DNA of 64,000 bases, taken from positions 4,588,001-4,652,000 of the forward strand of contig NZ_AP023239.1 of NCBI RefSeq assembly GCF_013393385.1. The letters are read 5' to 3'. Under the pieces are notes generated by a model, which saw only the letters and a list, made by a program, of their open reading frames with translations, was not told where the DNA came from and searched no databases. Positions within the stretch are counted from its first letter, which is position 1; each line of letters starts with the position of its first letter. This DNA is from Paenibacillus sp. URB8-2. Lineage in GTDB: Bacteria > Bacillota > Bacilli > Paenibacillales > Paenibacillaceae. The position numbers and the translations under genes were made by a program. Positions 48,662 through 57,952 of the stretch are shown here, piece after piece.

Positions 48662-50461
48662 TCAAGCTAAATGCTTCGTCATGTCCAGAAAGGTGGAGAT
48701 GTCTTCAAGAATCAAGTCGGCGGCTCCCTGCCAGAAGTCCGGCTGCGTCAAATCCACGCCCAAATGCTTGCGGGCCAGATCCTCAAGCGTCATAACGCCG
48801 GTGTCGCGCAGCAGCGCATCGTATTTGTCCGCAAAGGACGGACCCTCCTGCAGAGCAAGACGGTAAAGGCCGGTGCTGAACATGTAACCGACGGTGTACG
48901 GGAAATTATAGAACGGCACGCCCGTAATATAAAAATGCAGCTTGGACGCCCAGAAATGCGGATGGTAGCCGGACAAAATCCCGCCGAACGCTTCCTTCTG
49001 CGCCTCCGCCATAAGCGTTGAAATCTCCTCCGCACTGACCAATCCCGCCTTGCGCTTCTCGTAAAATCGGGTCTCGAACAGGAACCGGGCATGTATGTTC
49101 ATGAAAAAAGCGACGCTGTTCTGAATCTTCTCCTCGAGCAGAGCCAGCTTCTCTTCATCGCTGTCCGCCGCCTTGACCTGCGCGTCGGATACGATAACTT
49201 CGGCGAACGTCGAGGCCGTTTCGGCCACGTTCATGGCGTAGTTCTGATTGAGCACGGGCTGGTCATCCAGCAGGAAGGAATGGTAGGCGTGGCCGAGCTC
49301 ATGGGCCAGTGTGGCGACATTGGAAGGCGTGCCGCTGTACGTCATAAAGATCCGCGATTCCTTGATCAGCGGGAACGAGACGCAGAAGCCGCCAGGACGC
49401 TTGCCCGGCCGATCCTCCACTTCAATCCAGCTGCTGTCGAATGCGCGCTCTGCAAATTCCGCAAGCTTCGGACTGAATTTTCCGAACTGAGTGACGATTT
49501 CTTCAGCCGCCCGGTCATAGGATATCTTGCCTGAAGAACTCGCCAGCGGGGCTTCCACGTCTTCCCAGCCGAGCTTCTCCAGTCCCAGCAGCTTCGCCTT
49601 GCGCTCCAAGTATGAGATGAGGGCCGGCTTGCTCTTGACGATAACGTCCCACATGACGTCCAGCGACTCGCGAGACATGCGGTTGATGCTGAGCGGCTCC
49701 TTCAGCACATCGTCCCATCCCCGGCGTTCATAGAGCTTCAGGCGGAAGCCAGCCAGATGATTCAGCGTATCCGCGGCATAATCGGCGACGCCTTCCCACG
49801 CCTTTTCCCATTTGGCGAACATTTCCTTGCGGGCTTTATTGTCATTAACGTGCAGCTTGTTGAAAGCTTGGCCCGCCGACAGCAGCTTCTCTCCGTCCTC
49901 ATCTGAGTATGGAATGGAGATGGAACTGACGATCGTCTCATAGTGCTCGCTCCAGCCGTGGTAGCCGTCCACCGCCAATTCAAGCGCCAGGCTCTCCAGT
50001 TCCGGGCTCATTTTCTCGCGGGCCTGGTCCCGGCTTTCACTCAGCACGAACGATAGCGGCGCGATTTCGGGCCGCTCGATCCACTCCGCCCACACCTCGT
50101 CTCCGGTTTGGCGCAGCACATTCTCGAATTCCGACGATACGCCCTGAAACCGGGCGCTGAGTCCGGCTACTGTTCCAGACAAGCGGATGGCCCCTTTATC
50201 CTGCTGGTTCTGCGCGCCAAGGCATCCGGCGAACTCCGATGCCTGAACCAGCCGCGCGGTACAGCTTTGCAGGAGGTCGATCACGCCGTCCAGATTTTTC
50301 GTCGACTCCAAATCCTCCGGAGCCTGGGCTGCTCTTACCTTCTCCGCAAGCATGCCGATATCGTTCTCCAGTTCGCTTAAGAAGCGTTCAAACTCGGGAG
50401 ATGAAGATCCCCCCGGAAAGAGAGAATCGAGTTCCCAGGTCAGAGACAACGGCTGTTTCAT
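48662..50461 (-). CDS. pepF: M3-family oligoendopeptidase (PepF type)
   Basis: 599 residues. The zinc motif HELGH (in ATLAHELGHAYHSFL) and the third ligand Glu in NVAETASTFAE are those of M3 metallopeptidases. N-terminal helical layers (LEALESTKNLDGV-type) form the deep groove that limits substrates to peptides of about 5-20 residues. Cytoplasmic; recycles oligopeptides. The length fits PepF/clade 2. It has its own terminator. Confidence 0.93.
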   Translation of the reverse strand: MKQPLSLTWELDSLFPGGSSSPEFERFLSELENDIGMLAEKVRAAQAPEDLESTKNLDGVIDLLQSCTARLVQASEFAGCLGAQNQQDKGAIRLSGTVAGLSARFQGVSSEFENVLRQTGDEVWAEWIERPEIAPLSFVLSESRDQAREKMSPELESLALELAVDGYHGWSEHYETIVSSISIPYSDEDGEKLLSAGQAFNKLHVNDNKARKEMFAKWEKAWEGVADYAADTLNHLAGFRLKLYERRGWDDVLKEPLSINRMSRESLDVMWDVIVKSKPALISYLERKAKLLGLEKLGWEDVEAPLASSSGKISYDRAAEEIVTQFGKFSPKLAEFAERAFDSSWIEVEDRPGKRPGGFCVSFPLIKESRIFMTYSGTPSNVATLAHELGHAYHSFLLDDQPVLNQNYAMNVAETASTFAEVIVSDAQVKAADSDEEKLALLEEKIQNSVAFFMNIHARFLFETRFYEKRKAGLVSAEEISTLMAEAQKEAFGGILSGYHPHFWASKLHFYITGVPFYNFPYTVGYMFSTGLYRLALQEGPSFADKYDALLRDTGVMTLEDLARKHLGVDLTQPDFWQGAADLILEDISTFLDMTKHLA

Positions 50462-50724
50462 CTTCTATCACCATTCCTTTACGTATGATCCATTCTAGAA
50501 TCCGTTAATGCAACATTCGCTTTGTAATACGCCGCATCCCATGGTAAAGTGAATAACACGTCTTACCTTATTAAGCATTGTGCGGACATCCAGGGTTCCG
50601 GCTTATTTATCGTAATCCAAAGACGTGAATGCTTCAACTCGTCTACAGCTTGTACCCGTAAGCGTTTGGCTTGGATTCTGCAAAATGACTTTATATTTTA
50701 CAAGAGGACAGGAGGACATTGACA

Positions 50725-50907
50725 ATGCGGCCACTGCAAATTTCGCCGGAAACGGCCTTGGCGCTCTCCAAGCAGCTGGGTGTGCCCCTTGAACACTTGA
50801 TGCATATGCCCCAGCATATTTTAATGCAAAAAATAGCCGAGCTATCCAAAAAAAATACGGATGCCGACAGCGGGAAAGCCGGCGGTGAAGGCAAGGACGA
50901 AGCATGA
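50725..50907 (+). CDS. yycC: YycC-family protein
   Basis: ATG 50725 behind ACAGGAGGACATTGACA; 60 residues. RPLQISPETALALSKQLGVP and MHMPQHILMQKIAEL are the conserved YycC pattern. Function unknown; small cytosolic protein of Bacillales. Its stop overlaps the start of the next gene (ATGA), so they are translated together. Confidence 0.85.
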   Translation: MRPLQISPETALALSKQLGVPLEHLMHMPQHILMQKIAELSKKNTDADSGKAGGEGKDEA

Positions 50908-51134
50908 TTCCATTCAGCCATTCTTGGCCGTATGAACTTATTCTGGGCGATTTATACGTCCAGTCCTGCCCTTTTTGCGATGCGGAGAACGTGCTTCTCC
51001 CGATGAAGCCCAAAGAGCTGCAAAGCGTTCGGGAAGGCAAGAAAAAGCTGCTTGTCTTCCCGTGCTGCAGCGAAAGGCCCGTTGTCGTGGACAGCGACGG
51101 CGATTATCTATTGTTTGACCGGGCGGTGCGTTAA
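50904..51134 (+). CDS. small Cys-containing conserved protein
   Basis: 76 residues with CPFCDAENVLLP and VFPCCSERP, four cysteines that could hold zinc. Start ATG overlaps yycC by four bases (ATGA), which strongly suggests coupled translation. No family named. Its short distance to the convergent DUF2225 gene leaves no space for other features. Confidence 0.75.
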   Translation: MIPFSHSWPYELILGDLYVQSCPFCDAENVLLPMKPKELQSVREGKKKLLVFPCCSERPVVVDSDGDYLLFDRAVR

Positions 51135-51175
51135 GCGCCGCCTCTTTGTTATGGGTATAACCGGCAGGTTCTTCG

Positions 51176-51886
51176 TTACGCCCCTGTCAGAGTCGTTCCC
51201 GCAGCCGGACCGCTTTGTTCCCCGAGCATCTGCTCTCGGATAACCGCCCACTGCTCGCGCGCCGCTCGAATCATCGAGGCATCCATAATCCGCCGATCGT
51301 TGATCAGGCGCGAGAACCATTTAACCGCTTCGGAGAACCGGCCAGACCGGCGGTTAAGCTCACCGATCAGAAACATTAGCCGCGCGTCGTTCCCCGCGAC
51401 TCCGTCCTGCTCAAACACTTGAATATAGGACTCCAGCGAATATTGTATAAAGCGCTGTTCCTGCCCGTTATCGCCTTGGTAACGGTACATCCAGGCGATA
51501 TGGTGCAGAAGGCTTGCGATGATGCGCTCTTTGTCGTGAATGCACTGCGCGCAGAGTAGCGCCAGCTTGTAGGTTACCAGTGCTTCCGCCCAGCTCCGCT
51601 TGCCTCCGAAATCCCGGTGCAGCCAACGGCCGCCGATCCACTCGTTAAACGCCTTCCGCTGCCAATCGGCCAGCATACCCACGGAGTTCTCCGTAGAGGC
51701 AAAGCCGCAGGAAGGACATACCCTAACGACGTAGTAATCCGGGTTCTCATCCTTGTAGTAAGCGCAAAAATCCGCATCCCGGCGAAAAGCCTTCTTAAGG
51801 CTTGGACGCACTCTTGAGGTTTCGAACTCTTTTTCACAGTTGCAGCATGTTACTTTGATGGAGTACAGGGGCTCCAAGTGGGTCAT
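51176..51886 (-). CDS. DUF2225 protein
   Basis: 236 residues. Zinc-type CxxC pairs at the start (KVTCCNCEKEF) and near residue 55 (VRVCPSCGFAS), then a TPR-like helical body (ALLCAQCIHDKERIIASLLHHIAWMYR, ARLMFLIGELNRRSGRF). This is the DUF2225 pattern common in spore formers; function unknown. Confidence 0.85.
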   Translation of the reverse strand: MTHLEPLYSIKVTCCNCEKEFETSRVRPSLKKAFRRDADFCAYYKDENPDYYVVRVCPSCGFASTENSVGMLADWQRKAFNEWIGGRWLHRDFGGKRSWAEALVTYKLALLCAQCIHDKERIIASLLHHIAWMYRYQGDNGQEQRFIQYSLESYIQVFEQDGVAGNDARLMFLIGELNRRSGRFSEAVKWFSRLINDRRIMDASMIRAAREQWAVIREQMLGEQSGPAAGTTLTGA

Positions 51887-51919
51887 CTGCCCTCATTCCT
51901 TTCACGCGTCAGTCACGCA

Positions 51920-52321
51920 TTAATCTGATTCAGCGGGCATGTTGACAAAGTGGCGGGCCGGACCTGCCAGCCGCTGCAGTACGAAAGTCCGGAGCGGCTC
52001 TTCAACGCCGGTTTCCTCCAGCGCTTCTCCCATGCAGTTCAGCCATTCTTCCGACCGTTCCTCCGTAATCGGCACATGCATATGGCGGGCTCTCATCATG
52101 GGATGTCCGTATACCTCGGAATACAGCGGCGGGCCGCCGAAGAATTGAGTGAGGAAGCGGTACTGCTTATCCATAACGGGAGAAATATCTGCCGGAAAAA
52201 GAGGACCAAGCCGCGGGTGGGCCTGCACTTTGCCATAAAACACTTCCACGAGCTTGCGCAGCCTTTCGGCTCCCCCCAGGTTTTCATATATGCTTTCATT
52301 CGGATTCATCGAAGCAACCAA
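51920..52321 (-). CDS. truncated hemoglobin, group II type
   Basis: 133 residues in a two-over-two globin fold: SIYENLGGAERLRKLVEVFY, YRFLTQFFGGPPLYSEVYGHP and the proximal His in RARHMHVPIT. It matches YjbI-type group II globins, which bind oxygen or nitric oxide. The start is either 52321 or the ATG at 52309. Confidence 0.9.
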   Translation of the reverse strand: MVASMNPNESIYENLGGAERLRKLVEVFYGKVQAHPRLGPLFPADISPVMDKQYRFLTQFFGGPPLYSEVYGHPMMRARHMHVPITEERSEEWLNCMGEALEETGVEEPLRTFVLQRLAGPARHFVNMPAESD

Positions 52322-52496
52322 CTTTCCGCCTTTTTTAATTATATCGGCCTATTGATTATATAAAATTAAGGGTAGTTCGACATCTTTCGCTAAAAAATTA
52401 TAAACGACAAAAAAACCATTCCCCAGTGAAATAAGGCCCGCTCATGAAGCCCTCTTTCTAAGAAAAGGTGCCTAGGTATATATTACCCCAAAAAGC

Positions 52497-52530
52497 CAAA
52501 AAAGACGCTAAACAAATGTTTAGCGTCTGC
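52497..52530 (-). terminator. intrinsic terminator of the 33-residue peptide gene
   Basis: AGACGCTAAACA and TGTTTAGCGTCT pair on the minus strand, then TTTTTT. Confidence 0.88.
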
Positions 52531-52536
52531 AGCATA

Positions 52537-52638
52537 TTAATAGGTCCGCCAATCCTCATCGCCGGGAGAGACGAGGGAGGCCCGGATGACATAAACAAAA
52601 GCGCAAACGAGAACGCCGGCAACTACGCTCATCATCAT
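52537..52638 (-). CDS. 33-residue membrane peptide
   Basis: ATG 52638 (three ATG in a row) behind GGGATGGAGTG; the peptide has one helix, SVVAGVLVCAFVYVIRASLV, and an acidic end PGDEDWRTY. A good ribosome site, a stop and a terminator 7 bases later make this a real small gene. Role unknown; spore-former chromosomes hold many such peptides. Confidence 0.6.
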   Translation of the reverse strand: MMMSVVAGVLVCAFVYVIRASLVSPGDEDWRTY

Positions 52639-52804
52639 CACTCCATCCCTGAATATTAAAGTTTTCGGAAAGGTGCTTTAATTAATTTTTATAATATCAT
52701 AAATACAGCAAAAATGCACTCCTAATTGTAATCGCTTTCTTTATTTTTTTGTGATGTTTGTCCCTTTAATCGCATATCTTACCATAGACCGGGAGGCGTA
52801 AATT

Positions 52805-54055
52805 ATGACCTTAAACAAGCTAAGAGGCCCGCTTCTGGCGCTGGGACTCGCCGGCTGCATGCTGCTCCTGCTGCTTCATCCCGAGGCGGCTCTCGGCGCC
52901 GCGCTGCGCGGACTCGCCATCTGGTGGGATGTGCTGTTTCCGTCGCTTTTTCCTTTCTTTGTCATCTCCGAGCTCATGCTCGGCTTCGGGGTCGTCCACC
53001 TGTTCGGTGCTTTGTTTGATCCGCTGATGCGCCCGCTCTTTCGTATTCCCGGAAGCGGCGGCTTTGTGATGGCGATGGGCTATGTGTCCGGCTATCCGGT
53101 AGGAGCCCGGCTGACGGCCAAGCTCCGGGAGCAGAATCTGCTTACCCGGGTGGAAGGTGAAAGGCTCGTGGCCTTTACGACTTCCTCCGACCCGATCTTT
53201 CTGCTCGGCGCGGTATCGGTCGGCTTCTTTCAGAATGCTGCTCTGGGGCCTTGCCTGGCGATCGCCCATTACGGCAGCGGTCTTCTCGTCGGGCTGCTGA
53301 TGTCCTTTCACGGGCGCAAGGAAGAGGCTGGAGCCGCGCTCGGGTCTATCCAGGCACAGGAGACACCCCGATCCGGCAAGCCGAAGCATCAGAATGCGGG
53401 CGGTCTCGGCGCCGCCTTCGCCTCCATGGCTGAGGCCCGCCGCCGCGACGGACGGACGCTTGGAGAGCTTCTAAAGGGGGCGGTGCAATCCTCTCTGCAT
53501 CTTATTATTGTCGTAGGGGGCCTGGTTGTATTCTTCACTGTACTGATGGAACTGCTGAACCGTGCGGGAGTGATGGCCTTCCTCTTCTCGGTTATCGGAC
53601 GGTTTCTCTCGCTGTTCGGTTTCCCCGGCGGGCTGGCCGAGGCGATAACCAGCGGTTTTTTCGAGGTGACGCTGGGCGCCAAGGGGGCCGGAAACGCGGC
53701 GGCCTCGCTTCCCTTCAAAGCAGCAGCAGCCGCTTTTATTCTCTCCTGGGGAGGCCTGTCCGTTCACGCCCAGGTCGCCAGCATTTGGAACGGTACCGGA
53801 CTTCGCTATGTGCCGTTCATGGCCGCCCGCTTTCTGCATGCCTTTCTGGCTGCCGGATTTACACTGCTCCTCTGGCGGCCGATGATGGAAGCATCGCCCG
53901 CGCTGGCCCGCCTTTGGACGCCGGTTCCCGCTCTGTACTCACCCGCCTCGGGATTCGAGCTGCTCTGCCTCCTGTTGGCCTGCACTCTGCTGCTGTCGCT
54001 CGCAGCGGCGGCGGCAGGCAGGCTCCTGCGGCTTCTGCGCCGGCCCCGAAGCTGA
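52805..54055 (+). CDS. ylbJ: sporulation integral membrane protein YlbJ
   Basis: 416 residues with about ten helices and nucleoside-transporter-like (Gate) repeats: WDVLFPSLFPFFVISELMLG, MGYVSGYPVGARLTAKL, GFPGGLAEAITSGFFEVTLG and LSWGGLSVHAQVASI. YlbJ is made in the mother cell under sigma-E and is needed for spore-coat and cortex maturation in Bacillus. A Gln/Ala-rich loop in the middle (residues 175-215) is longer than usual. Confidence 0.93.
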   Translation: MTLNKLRGPLLALGLAGCMLLLLLHPEAALGAALRGLAIWWDVLFPSLFPFFVISELMLGFGVVHLFGALFDPLMRPLFRIPGSGGFVMAMGYVSGYPVGARLTAKLREQNLLTRVEGERLVAFTTSSDPIFLLGAVSVGFFQNAALGPCLAIAHYGSGLLVGLLMSFHGRKEEAGAALGSIQAQETPRSGKPKHQNAGGLGAAFASMAEARRRDGRTLGELLKGAVQSSLHLIIVVGGLVVFFTVLMELLNRAGVMAFLFSVIGRFLSLFGFPGGLAEAITSGFFEVTLGAKGAGNAAASLPFKAAAAAFILSWGGLSVHAQVASIWNGTGLRYVPFMAARFLHAFLAAGFTLLLWRPMMEASPALARLWTPVPALYSPASGFELLCLLLACTLLLSLAAAAAGRLLRLLRRPRS

Positions 54056-54163
54056 CTCTGGTACTTTAGCGGGGACCCTGAAAAAGATGTCAAACATTGT
54101 TTTCCTGACTAAGATTGATTATGATCGGTGTATGACAGAACCTAACAAAGGAGTCTATTCACC

Positions 54164-54967
54164 TTGAGATATTATGTCCTGGACCGCGGCGATCAACTGT
54201 CCATTGATCTCAGTCAACAGTTTCACAAGCTTGCGAAGGAGCGGGGACTGCAGCTAGACGCAGAATCTCCCGAAATTGTCGTTTCCATCGGCGGAGACGG
54301 TACGATGCTTCACGCCTTCCATACCTTTATTGACCGGATACCCGAGCTTGCTTTCGTCGGTGTCCATACGGGCCACCTCGGCTTCTATGCGGACTGGAAA
54401 GCTGAAGAACTGTCCACTCTGGTAGATTATATGTGCGGTAAGGCAGATCATCTTCCGCATAAGCCGCGGATCGTCAAGTATCCGCTTCTGGAGCTGGAAA
54501 TTCACAAGAAATCAGGCACTTCTTCTCATATTGCCCTTAACGAGTTCACTCTGAAAGGGGTTGACGGTACGGTCGTTCTTCAGATCGATATCAACGACGA
54601 GACGTTCGAGATGTTCCGCGGGGACGGCATCTGCATCTCCACGCCTTCCGGAAGTACAGCCTACAACAAAAGCCTCGGAGGCGCGATGGTCCATCCCTCC
54701 ATTGAAGCTCTCCAGATCTCGGAGATTGCGTCGATTAACAATCGGGTGTTCCGCACGATGGGTTCCCCGCTGCTTCTGCCCAAGCATCACCATTGCGACA
54801 TTTTCTCCTGCAGGGAACAGAAACTGATGCTTACCCTGGATCATATCAACTATCCTATCGACGATCTGATTTCCGTCCGGTGCCAGGTATCGGAGAAAAA
54901 GGTCAGCTTCGCCCGTTACCGGCCGTTTCCATTCTGGAGCCGTGTACGCTCGGCATTCCTTATTTAG
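54164..54967 (+). CDS. nadK: NAD kinase
   Basis: A TTG start at 54164; 267 residues. GGDGTMLHAFH is the GGDG ATP motif and THTGHLGFY and STPSGSTAYNKSLGG are the other family marks. It phosphorylates NAD to NADP in the cytoplasm. It follows ylbJ by 110 bases. The start codon is TTG, preceded by AAAGGAGTCTATTCACC. Confidence 0.95.
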   Translation: MRYYVLDRGDQLSIDLSQQFHKLAKERGLQLDAESPEIVVSIGGDGTMLHAFHTFIDRIPELAFVGVHTGHLGFYADWKAEELSTLVDYMCGKADHLPHKPRIVKYPLLELEIHKKSGTSSHIALNEFTLKGVDGTVVLQIDINDETFEMFRGDGICISTPSGSTAYNKSLGGAMVHPSIEALQISEIASINNRVFRTMGSPLLLPKHHHCDIFSCREQKLMLTLDHINYPIDDLISVRCQVSEKKVSFARYRPFPFWSRVRSAFLI

Positions 54968-55159
54968 CAGCTCCCGAAGACGCTTCCAATTATTCACCCC
55001 GCACCGAGCCCGTGCAGCAGCCGTCCCCGGCTGTTGGCGCAGGGCGTCTTTTTGCCTGCAATCTAGCAGAGCAGGCGTTTTACGCCGATAGACATAGGAA
55101 GAAACGAAATGGTACAATGAGGATATTTTACAAAGAGTTACATAAAAAAGGGGAGAAAA

Positions 55160-56353
55160 TTGTTGAACAAGTGGTTTACAATGCTGGGGGCTCTCTTGTT
55201 GTCCCTGGCTCTCGCCGTTCCCGCCTTCGCGGCGCAAGCACCGATTACGGTCTATGTTGACGGCGTCCGGCTTTCCTTTTCGGCAGGCTCTCCTTATTTG
55301 CAGAACGGCTCGGTGATGGTTCCGTTCAGGGCCGTGTTCGAGAAGCTTGGCCTGAAAGTGGGCTGGGATCCCGTGGCGCGTTCGGTCACCGGAACAAGCA
55401 CAAACCTGAACCTGCGCCTGACCATCGGCAGCAACCGCGCCTCGGTCAACAGCACGGTCCGCAAGCTCCCGGCCGCCCCCGTACAAACCGGAGGAACCGC
55501 CTATGTGCCGCTGCGCTTTATCGGCGAAGCCACCGGCGGGAAAGTCGTGTGGAACCCGGCCTCAAGAAGCGTCCAAATTACTACGCCTGTATCCAAAAAC
55601 CGGGATGAGGAAGACATTGCCTCTCTGATGAACACCCTGACAAGCTATTTCAACTCGGAGAATGCCGCTGGAATCGCCTCTTTGGCCCAGACCGGCTCCG
55701 ACTTTGCCCAAAGCGTCACCGGCCTTGAGCGCATGTTCCAGGCTTACGATTTGAAGAGCGAGGTGAAGAGCATGGATATCCTCGGCCTGAAAGACAATGA
55801 AGCGACGGTAGCCACAGTGGAGACCTCTACACGTACCGGAGGGACCTATATTCCGGACTCCCAAGACGAGTACATATACACACTGGTGCGAAGCGGATCA
55901 TGGAAAATTTCCGATGTGCAGAATCAAAAGTCGACCGTTCTCTTCACGCGGGAACAAGGGATGCAGCGGGCGGAGATGCCGCAGGGCACCGATAACGCTA
56001 TCCAGGATACGCTCAAACGCCATTATGAAAGCTTGAACGATAAAAATGTGACTGTAATGCTGTCCACTATGACTTCTTACGGCGAGGATTACGATAACAC
56101 ACAAAAATCATCCCTGGAAGAATTCTTCAAAATGTATGATTTAGCCTATACCTTATCGGCTTCGAACGTCTTTTACTTCAATGGAGCCGAAGCAGCCGTT
56201 TATGTGGAGCAGCAGGTTACGGATAAGAATGAATCGGTATCGTACAATCAAGCCCTTATTCTTCTTCTCGATAAGTCGGCTGACGGCGCTTGGACCATTA
56301 GTGACAGCTATACCGTCTCCAATTCAGTGGAAGGCGAACCAAATAATCCGTAA
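55160..56353 (+). CDS. secreted stalk-domain (copper amine oxidase N-like) protein
   Basis: The TTG at 55160 behind AAAGGGGAGAAAAT starts 397 residues. A signal peptide (residues 1-25, cleavage after AFA) is followed by a copper amine oxidase N-terminal-like domain at about 30-140: ITVYVDGVRLSF, VMVPFRAVFEKLGLKVGWDP, AYVPLRFIGEATGGKVVW. This domain type is very common in Paenibacillus exported proteins and acts as a wall-adhering module. The rest (150-397) is a pair of NTF2-like repeats (LMNTLTSYFNSENAAGIASL and LKRHYESLNDKNVTVMLSTM). Role unknown; paired with the peptidase next door. Confidence 0.82.
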   Translation: MLNKWFTMLGALLLSLALAVPAFAAQAPITVYVDGVRLSFSAGSPYLQNGSVMVPFRAVFEKLGLKVGWDPVARSVTGTSTNLNLRLTIGSNRASVNSTVRKLPAAPVQTGGTAYVPLRFIGEATGGKVVWNPASRSVQITTPVSKNRDEEDIASLMNTLTSYFNSENAAGIASLAQTGSDFAQSVTGLERMFQAYDLKSEVKSMDILGLKDNEATVATVETSTRTGGTYIPDSQDEYIYTLVRSGSWKISDVQNQKSTVLFTREQGMQRAEMPQGTDNAIQDTLKRHYESLNDKNVTVMLSTMTSYGEDYDNTQKSSLEEFFKMYDLAYTLSASNVFYFNGAEAAVYVEQQVTDKNESVSYNQALILLLDKSADGAWTISDSYTVSNSVEGEPNNP

Positions 56354-56366
56354 AGGACGTTATAAC

Positions 56367-57818
56367 ATGACATTTAAAAAGCTTACGGCATCTGCGGCCG
56401 GCGCCTGTTTGGCCTTGTCGCTGATTCTGTCTCCCGCAGCAATGGCGGCCGACAGCGCTCAGGCTACCAGCCAAGCATCCTCGGATACCGATTTAATCAA
56501 TGAGGTAATGCAGTATGTGGAGAAATACAACCTGACCGGAGCCGACAAAGACGCCTTGATCCGCGCCGCGATCGACGGCATGGTGGATTCGCTTGACGAT
56601 CCTTACAGCCAGTATTTCAGCAGCGACGAGAGCAAGGAGCTTCAAAGTCAGCTGGCTTTGGATTATGTCGGCATCGGAGTTCAGCTGGCCTACGCGGGCA
56701 ACGAGCTGTACATCGAGCAGGTCATGGCCGGATCGCCTGCGGAGAGTGCCGGACTGAAACGCGGAGATACCATTCTGAAGATCAACGGCGTGAAGATCAG
56801 CGATATCGAAGGCGATACCCTGAGCGGAAAGGAAGGCACCAAGGTGACTCTGCTCATCCAGCGGAACGGCGCATCCAAGACGTACACTGTGAAGCGCAGC
56901 GAAATCGCGTATCCGTCCGTTACCGGCAAAATTGTCGGGCCCAAAATCGCCTATATTTCGCTCAACGGCTTCACGGAAGATTCCGATGAAGAATTCGCGG
57001 CCGTGCTCAAAAATATGCGCGCTTCAGGAATGAGGTCCATAATTCTCGATCTTCGCAACAATGGCGGCGGCTATATGGATTCGGCTTATAATATCGCTTC
57101 CCAGTTCATCGACAAAGGCATTATGATGTATACTGCGGACAACACGGATGTACTTACCCCGGTAACGATTACGAATGGCTCCAAAATGGATGTGCCTGTG
57201 ATCATTCTGACGAATGAATATACGGCCAGCGCCTCCGAAGCGCTGACCGGAGCGCTGCACGACAATGAGCTGGCTACGGTCGTCGGCACCAAAACCTATG
57301 GAAAAGCCCGGATTCAAAGCCTGCTTGACCTGTCGGACGGCGGCCTGCTCAAGCTGACCACGGAACGGTATCTGACTCCGGATAAAGTCGATTTCAACCA
57401 TATCGGTCTGACCCCGGATATCGAGATCAAGGACGATGCGGCGCAGATCATTACCGCGCTTCAGCTTGCGGGCATGAAATCGATCGAAGCCGCGGGCGAC
57501 AACCATATTCTCGACGTGAACGGTTTCGCTTTTTCCGGCAATGTCGGTCTGGTGAAGCAGGGCGGCAGCGTGTACGCTTCCTCCCGCGTTCTAACCGCTT
57601 TGGTTGAAGGCGATCTGACCTGGGATGCCAAGAATAAGAAAGTGATTATCGCTGCCGGGTCCGGCAAGACTTTCGGCTTCAGCGTTTCCTCCAAAGAGGC
57701 GCTCTATCAGAACGGGGAAACGTATATCGCGCTGAATGCCTTCAAGAAAAAGTTCCCTGCGCTGGCCTGGAGCTATAACAAAACGCAGAACCGCATTACT
57801 GTTTCTGTGAAATCTTAG
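56367..57818 (+). CDS. S41-family C-terminal processing peptidase
   Basis: ATG 56367, 14 bases after the stop of the stalk-domain gene; 483 residues. A signal peptide (to about residue 27), a helical region, a PDZ domain (YVGIGVQLAYAGNELYIEQV, GDTILKINGVKIS) and the S41 core follow; nucleophile Ser290 lies in TASASEALTG and Lys313 in GTKTYGKARI. Residues 390-483 form a second stalk-type domain (FAFSGNVGLVKQGG, KVIIAAGSGKTF), as in the previous gene. CtpA-type enzymes trim exported proteins, for instance SpoIVB-like or wall proteins. Co-transcribed with the previous gene. Confidence 0.9.
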   Translation: MTFKKLTASAAGACLALSLILSPAAMAADSAQATSQASSDTDLINEVMQYVEKYNLTGADKDALIRAAIDGMVDSLDDPYSQYFSSDESKELQSQLALDYVGIGVQLAYAGNELYIEQVMAGSPAESAGLKRGDTILKINGVKISDIEGDTLSGKEGTKVTLLIQRNGASKTYTVKRSEIAYPSVTGKIVGPKIAYISLNGFTEDSDEEFAAVLKNMRASGMRSIILDLRNNGGGYMDSAYNIASQFIDKGIMMYTADNTDVLTPVTITNGSKMDVPVIILTNEYTASASEALTGALHDNELATVVGTKTYGKARIQSLLDLSDGGLLKLTTERYLTPDKVDFNHIGLTPDIEIKDDAAQIITALQLAGMKSIEAAGDNHILDVNGFAFSGNVGLVKQGGSVYASSRVLTALVEGDLTWDAKNKKVIIAAGSGKTFGFSVSSKEALYQNGETYIALNAFKKKFPALAWSYNKTQNRITVSVKS

Positions 57819-57856
57819 GGAGTGATCGATAACTCCGCCGAACTTATATTTTAACA

Positions 57857-57904
57857 AAAAGGTGCCGCAAGGCGTTCATCGGAACGTCTTGCGGCACCTT
57901 TTAT
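57857..57904 (+). terminator. intrinsic terminator after the S41 gene
   Basis: AAAAGGTGCCGCAAGGCGTTC pairs with GAACGTCTTGCGGCACC, then TTTT. Confidence 0.9.
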
Positions 57905-57952
57905 TCATATGCCGACTGCGCAAGCCGGCGCTGTTAAGTCATTTCAAGAGCG

